This document shows, piece after piece, positions 34,344 to 41,971 of a DNA stretch of 64,000 nt (the first letter of the stretch is position 1; each line of letters starts with the position of its first letter). The notes under the pieces were generated by a model that saw only the letters and a program-made list of their open reading frames with translations, ran no database searches and was not told where the DNA came from. The translations under genes were made by a program, and so were the position numbers. Source of the DNA: Polymorphobacter megasporae (lineage in GTDB: Bacteria; Pseudomonadota; Alphaproteobacteria; Sphingomonadales; Sphingomonadaceae); assembly GCF_018982885.2 (NCBI RefSeq), contig NZ_CP081849.1, forward strand, positions 1 through 64,000. Reading direction: 5' to 3'.

Positions 34344-36071
34344 ATGACTATCGACACCGCCTTGAACGACGGGGCCCCCGCCGGTGCGCAATCCATCGCC
34401 GAGGCGTTCCTCGCGCTTCTCAAGGCGAAGGGGGTCGACTTTCTGTTCATCAACAGCGGCACCGATTCGGCGCCGCTCGCCGAAGCCTATGCGCGTCAAC
34501 CAATGTCGGGTCTCGCCTTCCCCGCGCCGGTGATCGGCACCCACGAGAATCTCGTCGTCGGCATGGCGCATGGCTATACGATGGTCACCGGACGGATGCA
34601 GGCGGCGATGGTCCATGTCAGCGTCGGCGCGGCGAACGCGGCGTGCGCGGTGATGAACGCGCGCCGCGACGAAATCCCGATGCTGTTCATCGCCGGGCGG
34701 ACCCCGCTGTACGAGCACGGGCCGCTCGGTGCGCGCAGCGGCGCGATCCATTGGGCGCAGGAGATGTACGACCAAGGCGGGATGCTGCGCGAGCTGGTCA
34801 AATGGGATTACGAGCTGCGCGGCGGCATCAATGTCGACGAGGTTCTCGACCGCGCGCTGACGATCGCCGCGGCGCTCCCCGCGGGGCCGGTCTATCTGAC
34901 GCTGCCGCGCGAAGTCCTCGCCGCGCCGCTCGAAGCGCCCTCGGGCGCGACCCGGATGCCGACGATCCCCGCCGCCGCTGCCCCCGACCCGGCAAGCATC
35001 GCGCGCCTCGCGGCGATGATCGCCGCGGCCGCCTGCCCGATCCTCGTCACCTCGGCCAGCGGGCGCGATCCGGCGACGGTCGCCCCGCTGGCGGCGCTGT
35101 GCGCCCGCTTCGGCATCGGCATCGTCGAGGCGAAGTCGCGCTATGTCTGCGCACCGGCCGATCACCCGCTCCATCTCGGGCAGGATGTCCACCGTTGGCT
35201 CGACGCCGCCGACCTGCTGCTCTGCGTCGAAAGCGAGGTGCCGTGGCTGCCGGGGACCGCCGAGCCGCGGGACGCAACGGCCGTGGTCCATGCCGGACCC
35301 GATCCGCTGTTCCGCGATTATCCGGTACGCAGTTTCCGCAGCGACCTGTCGATCACGACGTCGACCGCCAACCTGTTGCCGGCGCTGGCCGCCGCGCTTG
35401 CCCACGCCACGACCGACGACGACTGCGCGCGCCGCCGCGCGACGCTGCTGGCGCTGGCCGAGCGGCGCACGCGCCGCCGCGCGGAACGGCTCGCGCCGCT
35501 GCTCGCGGCCCCGCGGATGACCAAGGACTGGATGACCCACTGCCTCGCGACGACGCTGCCCGACGACGTCATCGTCGTGAACGAATATTGGGTCGACCGC
35601 GAACTCTACCCGGCACAGCGCGCGGGATCGTTCTTCATGCACAGCCCGGCGGCCGGGCTCGGCTGGGGGCTGCCGGCGGCGATCGGCGCGGCGATGGCGG
35701 CCCCCGGGCAGCCGGTCGTGTGCACCACCGGCGACGGCGCATACCTGTTCTGCAACCCGGCGGCGTGCCACCAGGCGGCGGCGATGCACGAAGCGCCGTT
35801 CCTGACGATCATCTGCAACAACGCCCGCTGGGGAGCGGTCGAGACATCGACGATCGGCCTATACCCGGCGGGCCATGCCGCGCGCGGGCCGCGACCGTCG
35901 CCGCTTAGCGACCTGTCGCCGGTTCCCGATTTCGAGCGCTACGTCGACGCGTCGGGCGGCCATGCCGAGCGCGTCGAAGACCCGCTCGCGCTGAGCGACG
36001 CAATCCGGCGCGCGCTCTACATCGTGCGTACCGAGCGCCGCCAGGTCGTGCTCAACGTCCTCTGTGCCTAA
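34344..36071 (+). CDS. Thiamine-diphosphate-dependent enzyme (acetolactate synthase / benzoylformate decarboxylase family)
   Basis: The 575-residue product has the three-domain plan of TPP decarboxylases. The N-terminal PYR domain carries the catalytic Glu (GTHENLVVGMAHGY, E68). A central domain follows, and the C-terminal PP domain has the TPP/Mg motif GDGAYLF with the NN about 30 residues later (IICNN). Such enzymes decarboxylate 2-oxo acids or form/cleave C-C bonds (carboligases, lyases). In this context it could act on a side-chain 2-oxo acid or an alpha-hydroxyketone from a lignin-type dimer, but that is inference. The ribosome site is GAGGG. Its stop overlaps that of the convergent MFS gene by 3 bases. 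Confidence 0.85.
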   Translation: MTIDTALNDGAPAGAQSIAEAFLALLKAKGVDFLFINSGTDSAPLAEAYARQPMSGLAFPAPVIGTHENLVVGMAHGYTMVTGRMQAAMVHVSVGAANAACAVMNARRDEIPMLFIAGRTPLYEHGPLGARSGAIHWAQEMYDQGGMLRELVKWDYELRGGINVDEVLDRALTIAAALPAGPVYLTLPREVLAAPLEAPSGATRMPTIPAAAAPDPASIARLAAMIAAAACPILVTSASGRDPATVAPLAALCARFGIGIVEAKSRYVCAPADHPLHLGQDVHRWLDAADLLLCVESEVPWLPGTAEPRDATAVVHAGPDPLFRDYPVRSFRSDLSITTSTANLLPALAAALAHATTDDDCARRRATLLALAERRTRRRAERLAPLLAAPRMTKDWMTHCLATTLPDDVIVVNEYWVDRELYPAQRAGSFFMHSPAAGLGWGLPAAIGAAMAAPGQPVVCTTGDGAYLFCNPAACHQAAAMHEAPFLTIICNNARWGAVETSTIGLYPAGHAARGPRPSPLSDLSPVPDFERYVDASGGHAERVEDPLALSDAIRRALYIVRTERRQVVLNVLCA

Positions 36072-37354
36072 TCGCGGGCGGCAGCCCTGATCCTACGGCG
36101 CGCGACCCAGAGGAACGCCGACGCGACGACCGGGGCGACGAGCATCGTCGCGAGTGCATAGCGCAGCGACTCGGCGCCAAAATGCGGCGTTAGGAGATCG
36201 CTCGCGACCCCGATGACGAGCGGCCCGATCGCGAAGGCGAGGATGTTCTGCACGATCAGCATCACCGTCGACGTGACACCGCGCTCGCTCGCCGGGACGA
36301 GCGATACCGCCAGCGCCGCGCACGGTCCGAGTCCGGTCGACAGCAGGAAGTTCATCACCGCGATGCCCACCAGCACTACCGGCAGCGTCGGTGCGAACAG
36401 GAACACCGCATAGGCCGGGATCGCCAGCGGCAACGCGACCATCGGCACGATCAGTCCGGCCCAGCGATTGCCGCTGCGCTTGATCAGCCGCGTCGCCAGC
36501 AGCCCAGCGCAGATTCCGCCGGTGATGCCGCCGATCACCGCTGGCCCCCCGACCAAAGCGCCGACCTCGGCCAGCTTGACGCCGTGCGAGCGCAAAAGGA
36601 ACGCCGGCGACCAGACCGGCAGCGAGGCCAGCACCATGTTCGACGCGCCGTAGCCGAGCGCGAGCCACGGCATCCCTGGGACCGCGAGCACCGAGCGGAT
36701 CGCGATCCATAGTCCGCTCGTCCGTTGAGACGCGACGACCGCGGTGCGCGGCGTCGGTCGCATTGTCAGCGCCATCAGCGTGACGAGGACCATGCCCGCC
36801 GCGCCGAAGATCTCAAACATCGTTCGCCAGCCGAGCGCGGCGGCGAGCACCCCTGCGAGGACCGAGCCGACGACGATGCCGATTCCCGAACTCGCCTGGA
36901 AGATCGAAACCATCAGCGTCCGCTTCGCCCCCGGATACAGGTCGGCGAGCAGCGACATCGCCACCGGAAACAGCGTCGCCTCGCCGATGCCGACGAGCAT
37001 CCGGGTGAAGGCGAGCGAGGTGAACCCTTGCGCGAAGGTCGTCGCCGCGGTCGCGCATGACCATAAGGCGAGGCCGAGGACGAGGATCAGCCGGCGATTG
37101 CCGCGATCGACCCAGCGCGCGATGGCGAGGCCGGCGGCGAGGAAGAAGATCGAGAAGGCGAGCCCCGAAATGATGCCGATCTCGGTGTCGCTGAGCAGCA
37201 GTTCCTTGCGGATCGGCTCGATGACGATGCCGAGCAGCGCGCGGTCGGCGTAGTTGAAGACGTTGGCGAGCAGCAGCAGTGTCAACGCATAGGCGGCGAA
37301 CACGCCCCCGCGCGGGACGGCTTCGCCGGCGGGCGCGGTGGCGGCGGTGCTCAT
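36068..37354 (-). CDS. MFS transporter
   Basis: The 428-residue, 12-helix transporter has the loop 2-3 signature (ARWVDRGNRRLILVLG) and NYADRALLGIVIEPIRKEL in helix 1, typical of the spinster-like/ACS branch used for organic and aromatic acids. AAGGAG precedes ATG 37354, inside the end of the upstream gene. It is the last gene of the minus-strand operon beginning with the TonB receptor at 44413, so inner-membrane uptake of the same compound is likely. Confidence 0.88.
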   Translation of the reverse strand: MSTAATAPAGEAVPRGGVFAAYALTLLLLANVFNYADRALLGIVIEPIRKELLLSDTEIGIISGLAFSIFFLAAGLAIARWVDRGNRRLILVLGLALWSCATAATTFAQGFTSLAFTRMLVGIGEATLFPVAMSLLADLYPGAKRTLMVSIFQASSGIGIVVGSVLAGVLAAALGWRTMFEIFGAAGMVLVTLMALTMRPTPRTAVVASQRTSGLWIAIRSVLAVPGMPWLALGYGASNMVLASLPVWSPAFLLRSHGVKLAEVGALVGGPAVIGGITGGICAGLLATRLIKRSGNRWAGLIVPMVALPLAIPAYAVFLFAPTLPVVLVGIAVMNFLLSTGLGPCAALAVSLVPASERGVTSTVMLIVQNILAFAIGPLVIGVASDLLTPHFGAESLRYALATMLVAPVVASAFLWVARRRIRAAARD

Positions 37355-37363
37355 GTCAGCTCC

Positions 37364-38644
37364 TTACGCCCACGCGACCGCGGGATGAATCGTGCCGGTG
37401 CATGGGCCAAAGCCTATCGGCACATGGCCCTCGGCGTGCGCCGTCGCGGTGATCGCCAGTGTGTCGCCATCTTCGAGCCAGAGACGCTTGGTGCCGTCGG
37501 TCAACACTGCCGGATTCGTGCCGCGCTGGTTGAACTCGGCGAGGCATGCCTTGGCTTCCTCGGCCGGACCGGAGACGGTGCCGCTCGCGAGTAGGTCGCC
37601 GGCCTCGAGCGGGGCACCGCTCGACGCCTGATGCGCGACCATCTGCGCGAGCGTCCAGAACATCGTCTCGAAGCCGGTGGTGCAGATGCGTACAGATACG
37701 GCGGTCGCGGTCGACAGGTCGGCGGTCATCGCGATTCGGATGCCGCCGGCCGCACGGTCGGCCGGGTCGAGTAGGTGCGCCGTCACCGACGGCTCGTCGC
37801 CGACGCGACCGCGTGCGGTGACGCGGAAGGGGGCGAGCGCCTCCATCGTCACGATCCACGGCGACACCGTCGTCATGAAGCTCTTGCCAAGATGCGGCCC
37901 GAGCATCGATTCGAAGAACTGGATGCCGCGCGCCGACCAGTCGTTAACGAGGCTGCAGCCGAACATCATCGCCTCGGCTGCGGCGACCGTGATCGGCACG
38001 CCGAGCGCATTGCCGCCGCGAAGCCAGACGCCGAATTCGAGCTCGTAGTCGAGGCGGCGCTCGGGCTGGAAGGCGACCTTGCCACTGCCCGGGGGGAACT
38101 CGGACTGCCCGGTCGGGCGCACCACCGGCGTGCCGCTGACCGCAACCGAACTGGCGCGGCCATTATAGCTAACCGGCAGCAAGTCGGCGCATGGCGCGAT
38201 CGGGCGGCCCGAGGTCGCGGCCATCCGGCGGACATGTTCGATCGAACAGCAGAAGTCGGCGAACGCGACGGGCTTGACGGGAAGCAGCAGTTCGGCGCCC
38301 GCCATCGGCACCAGCGCGGCCTCGGCGGCGGCACGATCGGGCCCGTCGGCGCGGTACAGGTCGCTGAGCGCTGCCCGCAGCGCCGACATTGCCGCCGGCG
38401 GCTGTTCGATCAGCGGAGCGAGCGTCGGACCGGTCGCGGCGCGGGCGGTATCGCCCAACCGGTCGGCGAGCCGCGTGAGGTCGATGATCCGGTCGCCGAG
38501 CGCGACGCCACCACGCGGCGCCGTGCCGTCGGTCTTGAAGACCCCGAACGGCAGGTTCTGTACCGGGAAGTCGGTCCCGGCGATATTGGCGCTGTCGAGC
38601 CAGCTGCGCCGGGCCGGATCGTGCGTCGCGTTGAGATCAGCCAT
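37364..38644 (-). CDS. Fumarylacetoacetase-type C-C hydrolase
   Basis: The 426-residue length and motifs match true fumarylacetoacetases rather than the shorter FAH-fold isomerases. DFCCSIEH corresponds to the first metal-ligand Asp, DYELEFGVWL supplies the paired Glu ligands, and LVNDWSARGIQFFE gives the second Asp. The family hydrolyses a beta-diketone C-C bond after ring cleavage, for example fumarylacetoacetate from homogentisate. Here there is no homogentisate dioxygenase; the operon instead has a type I extradiol enzyme and a flavin monooxygenase, so the substrate may be a different acylpyruvate-like ring-cleavage product. It overlaps the upstream hydrolase gene by 8 bp. Confidence 0.88.
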   Translation of the reverse strand: MADLNATHDPARRSWLDSANIAGTDFPVQNLPFGVFKTDGTAPRGGVALGDRIIDLTRLADRLGDTARAATGPTLAPLIEQPPAAMSALRAALSDLYRADGPDRAAAEAALVPMAGAELLLPVKPVAFADFCCSIEHVRRMAATSGRPIAPCADLLPVSYNGRASSVAVSGTPVVRPTGQSEFPPGSGKVAFQPERRLDYELEFGVWLRGGNALGVPITVAAAEAMMFGCSLVNDWSARGIQFFESMLGPHLGKSFMTTVSPWIVTMEALAPFRVTARGRVGDEPSVTAHLLDPADRAAGGIRIAMTADLSTATAVSVRICTTGFETMFWTLAQMVAHQASSGAPLEAGDLLASGTVSGPAEEAKACLAEFNQRGTNPAVLTDGTKRLWLEDGDTLAITATAHAEGHVPIGFGPCTGTIHPAVAWA

Positions 38645-39791
38645 GACCGTGCTCCGCCGCGTGCTGCGCCAGCTTCTTTAGCAGCCACGGGGCGATGATG
38701 TCGCGGATCGTGCGATCGGGACCCCACCCCGCCCCAAAGCCCATGTGTGCCCCCCTCGGGTTAATCCACGCCTCTTTGGCGTCCCCGCGCTGCAACAGCA
38801 GGAGCTGGTCGGCGATCGGCACCTGACTATCCTTCGCGCCGTTCATCACCAGCATAGGCGCGCAGGGGAGGTCGATCCGGTCGTCGTTGAGCAGCGACAT
38901 CCGCGGGCCGTATGCAAGAAACTCGTCGAGAGTCGTGACGCCGAATACGTTTGCCCGCGCGCCAAACAGGTCGAGCAGATATTCGCGCGTCCCGAGCGCC
39001 TTGAGCTGCCATTCGGGCTGAAAGAAATAATGGACCGCGCCGCCGTGGTTGATCGCGCCGAGCAGACGGCCCTTTTCGGCAATCGCGACGCGTGTCGCCC
39101 AGTGACCGCCCCAGCTGACCCCGCGCATGAACATCCGGGTCGAATCGACGTCGGGCCGCGTCTCCGCCCAGTCGAAGACACGGCTGAACACCCGCTCCGA
39201 CCCGACGTCGCCCTTGATCGGCGACTGGCCGGTCCCCGGCATGTCCATGGCGAACACGCCGATGCCGTGCGGCATGTACGACAGCGCCTCGTCGGCGACG
39301 TTTTCCTTCCAGAAGTCGAGCCCCCCGCACTGGACCATCAGCGGGAATTGCCCCGGCCCGTCGGGCTTGCGGAGATAGCCGATGATCTCGCTGCCCTCGA
39401 ACGGAATGCGCACGACCTCGAGCCGCTGCGGCAGCAGTGCGGCGTAGCGCATGTAAGCGGAGATCGCCTTTTCGTACGATGCCTGCTTGCCCGGCGTCGC
39501 GATCGTCGGGAAACGCCCCATCGTGTACGCGGCGTAGGCGCTCTGGAACAGCGTGCCCTGCGCGTCCGGTACAGCGCGGTCGGCCTCGTCGACGACGCGA
39601 TCGCCGACGGCCATCCACACTTTCGCCCAGTCCTCGGGGTCGAGCGAGGTCAGCGCCGCCATCGCGGTCTGCGCATCCACCGGGCGGACGCCGCGCCCGG
39701 GGTAGCCGCCCGACGTGATCCGCTTGACGGTCTCCTGCCGCAGTTCGTCGAGCGTGCGCGGCGGCGCGATCCGCGGATCCAAGAGCGTCAT
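38637..39791 (-). CDS. Alpha/beta hydrolase with N-terminal lid (pseudooxynicotine-hydrolase-like)
   Basis: The 384-residue product has a helical N-terminal cap domain of about 130 residues followed by an alpha/beta-hydrolase core. The nucleophile elbow is GVSWGGHWA, the acid lies in LVMNGAKDSQVP, and the His in NPRGAHMGFG. The plan resembles 2,6-dihydroxypseudooxynicotine hydrolase and related C-C bond or ester hydrolases. In this operon it could cleave a ring-fission product or an ester of it. It overlaps the fumarylacetoacetase gene, and the monooxygenase gene ends 46 bp upstream. Confidence 0.8.
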   Translation of the reverse strand: MTLLDPRIAPPRTLDELRQETVKRITSGGYPGRGVRPVDAQTAMAALTSLDPEDWAKVWMAVGDRVVDEADRAVPDAQGTLFQSAYAAYTMGRFPTIATPGKQASYEKAISAYMRYAALLPQRLEVVRIPFEGSEIIGYLRKPDGPGQFPLMVQCGGLDFWKENVADEALSYMPHGIGVFAMDMPGTGQSPIKGDVGSERVFSRVFDWAETRPDVDSTRMFMRGVSWGGHWATRVAIAEKGRLLGAINHGGAVHYFFQPEWQLKALGTREYLLDLFGARANVFGVTTLDEFLAYGPRMSLLNDDRIDLPCAPMLVMNGAKDSQVPIADQLLLLQRGDAKEAWINPRGAHMGFGAGWGPDRTIRDIIAPWLLKKLAQHAAEHGHG

Positions 39792-39837
39792 GTGTCAATC
39801 CTGTTTGCGTTGCCCCGGCTTGGTGCGCCCGGGCGGG

Positions 39838-40956
39838 TCAATAGGGTTGCGCGAGGGCCTGCGTCGCAGCGATCGTCACGCTGGTCTGGAGTGCGCGGTC
39901 GGCACCGGCGATTTCCATCTCGCCCTGGCGCACCGAGGTCTCGACCACAAGCTTCGCCCGTTCGTAGCGCCGGTCCATGAAGGCGCGCAGCGCCGCCGCG
40001 ACGTCGTCGGTCCGGGCGAGCTCGTCGGCGAGGACGAGCCCGTCCTCGACCGCGAGCCCCGCGCCGGAAGCCATGTGCGGCGTCGTCGCGTGTGCAGCAT
40101 CGCCGATCAGGACGACGCGACCGAGGTACCACGGATCGGTGAGCAAAAGCCATTCGAGCGGGCGATAGTTGATCTGCGAATGCTCGCCGAGGCCGGCGCG
40201 GATCGTCGGCACGATGCCGCCGAACGGCGCCATCAGGGCGCTCAGATGCTCGATGTGCATCTTGGGCGCGAACCACGGGTTGCCGGGGACATGTTCGAGC
40301 AGGAAGACGTACATCTCATCCTGCGAGATTGGCGACATGCCAATCTTGAGCGGACCGCCGAAATAGATTTCAGCACGGTCAATTTCGGGCGGACGGTCGG
40401 CGACGATCCGCCAGCACCCCTGATCGGTGAACTTCGGTTTCGCCGCGTCGGGAAAGATCATGTTGCGCATTTTGGAAAAAATGCCGTCGGCACCGACGAC
40501 CAGATCGTAGCGCGCCGTCGTGCCGTCGGTCAGCGCGACATCGACGCCGTCGTCGTCCTGATCGAGCGTGGCGACCGTCACGCCGAGTCTGACCTCGACC
40601 CCGGCGCTGCGGACGCGCGTCGACAAGATATCGTGCAGCACTGGGCGCATGACGCCGCCGCCGTACATGATCGGCGGCGACCCCGGGGGTGCAAATCTCG
40701 GTTCGCCAAGCGCCGCGCCGTCGAACCTCTTAGGGCGCATGCCGTTGTGGACGAAGCCCCGGGTCCGTATGTCGTCGAGCACCCCGAGATCGTCGAACGC
40801 GCGCAGCGACATGCCGGTGATTGTGATGCCCGCGCCGTAGACCCGCCAGTTCGGATCGGAATCGATCAGCGTCACGGCGACGCCCCGCCGGGCCAGCGCG
40901 AGCGCGGCGGTCATGCCGCCGATGCCCCCGCCGACGACCAGAACGCTATCGATCAT
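39838..40956 (-). CDS. FAD-dependent aromatic monooxygenase (PHBH/UbiH fold)
   Basis: The 372-residue flavoprotein has the dinucleotide motif VLVVGGGIGGMTAALALARRG, the middle DG motif (VVGADGIFSKMR) and the GD motif (VLIGDAAHATTPHMASG). This is the set found in single-component flavin hydroxylases. It probably adds a hydroxyl group to a phenolic ring using NAD(P)H and oxygen, making the catechol that the extradiol dioxygenase encoded 28 bp upstream would open. C-terminal residues are shorter than in salicylate hydroxylase. The substrate is unknown. Confidence 0.85.
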   Translation of the reverse strand: MIDSVLVVGGGIGGMTAALALARRGVAVTLIDSDPNWRVYGAGITITGMSLRAFDDLGVLDDIRTRGFVHNGMRPKRFDGAALGEPRFAPPGSPPIMYGGGVMRPVLHDILSTRVRSAGVEVRLGVTVATLDQDDDGVDVALTDGTTARYDLVVGADGIFSKMRNMIFPDAAKPKFTDQGCWRIVADRPPEIDRAEIYFGGPLKIGMSPISQDEMYVFLLEHVPGNPWFAPKMHIEHLSALMAPFGGIVPTIRAGLGEHSQINYRPLEWLLLTDPWYLGRVVLIGDAAHATTPHMASGAGLAVEDGLVLADELARTDDVAAALRAFMDRRYERAKLVVETSVRQGEMEIAGADRALQTSVTIAATQALAQPY

Positions 40957-40984
40957 GCTGCTGCCTTTCGCGAGAATACCAAGG

Positions 40985-41896
40985 TCACGCTGGTACGCAC
41001 CAGAGACCCTTATCGGCGTTCGCCGTCACATGCGGAACGTTCCCCATGATGATCCGCCCGGTCCCCCACTGGTCGGTGATATCGGGCCGCATCTCGAACG
41101 TCGTCGGCACCCACGTCGCCTCGTCGACGTCCTCGAGATCGGAAGTGTATTCGACGGCGTTACCGTTGGGGGTGAGATAATAAGTGAAGGTGTTGTTGCC
41201 GGCAGTATGGCGACCGGGGCCCCAACTCAGCTTGACGCCGTCGCGCGTCATCCGCGCGAGGCCGCGCATCATCTCGTCGACCGAGCTGACATCGAAGGCA
41301 ACATGGTTGAGCGCCGGCGGTCCTCCCATGATCGCGAGGCGGTGATGCGCCGGGTTGCAGCGCATGAACACCATGAACTGCCCGATCCAGTCCGACACGC
41401 GGAAGCCGAGCGCATCCTCGTAGAATTTGAGCAGGCCCTTCATGTCGGGCGAGTGCAGCACGATGTGGCTGAGGCCGACCGGGATCGCCTCCCCCGGCTT
41501 CAGTGTCCGCGCGACCCGGTTTTCGGTATCGCAAATGACCTCTATCGCACGCCCGTCGGGATCGAAGAAGCGCGCGGCATAGCCCCCCGCCGGCCCCGCG
41601 GCGGGTCCGGGTTCGGCGATCGGCGTCGCCCCGGCCGCGACCGCCTGCGCGAAGATCGCGTCGACGTCGGCGCGAGACGCGGCCGAAAAGCCGATTAGAT
41701 CGGTCTTTTTCTCGTCATCCTGCCGCAACCGGACGACGAAGGGATACGCCGATCCCTCGGCGGCGAAATAGACCTTGCCGTGCGCCTCGGCGACCTCGGT
41801 CAGGCCCCAGGTCTCGCCGTAGAACTTACGTTCGGCGACGAGGTCGGGAACGGCATGGGCGATATACTGCAGGTCGCTAACCCGGGCGATTGGCAT
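40985..41896 (-). CDS. Type I extradiol (VOC-fold) ring-cleavage dioxygenase
   Basis: The 303-residue product consists of two VOC modules. The C-terminal module carries the iron triad H144 (GLSHIVLHSP), H198 (LNHVAFDV) and E249 (GNAVEYTS). It also has the catalytic GPGRH (H230) and nearby tyrosines expected in BphC/CatE-type enzymes. It opens a catechol or substituted catechol next to one hydroxyl. It stands first after the TonB receptor in the operon and is followed by a monooxygenase and two hydrolases, so it is probably the ring-opening step of that pathway. Confidence 0.9.
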   Translation of the reverse strand: MPIARVSDLQYIAHAVPDLVAERKFYGETWGLTEVAEAHGKVYFAAEGSAYPFVVRLRQDDEKKTDLIGFSAASRADVDAIFAQAVAAGATPIAEPGPAAGPAGGYAARFFDPDGRAIEVICDTENRVARTLKPGEAIPVGLSHIVLHSPDMKGLLKFYEDALGFRVSDWIGQFMVFMRCNPAHHRLAIMGGPPALNHVAFDVSSVDEMMRGLARMTRDGVKLSWGPGRHTAGNNTFTYYLTPNGNAVEYTSDLEDVDEATWVPTTFEMRPDITDQWGTGRIIMGNVPHVTANADKGLWCVPA

Positions 41897-41927
41897 GGCA
41901 TCTTCCTATGATGTGATCGTCCGGACT

Positions 41928-41949
41928 TTAATTCCCATACACAGGAAAT
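41928..41949. promoter_or_regulatory. Inverted repeat between dioxygenase and TonB-receptor genes
   Basis: ATTCC-CATACACA-GGAAAT (41931-41949) sits about 35 bp upstream of the dioxygenase start on the minus strand. Read on that strand it resembles the repeat at 45516-45539. It could be an internal promoter/operator of the operon. Confidence 0.35.
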
Positions 41950-41971
41950 ACAAGTCTAGACGATCGCGATG

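Noticed and set aside
34107-35908. Long frames on both strands overlapping the TPP enzyme
   Set aside because: The TPP frame has all family motifs; the others have shadow composition.
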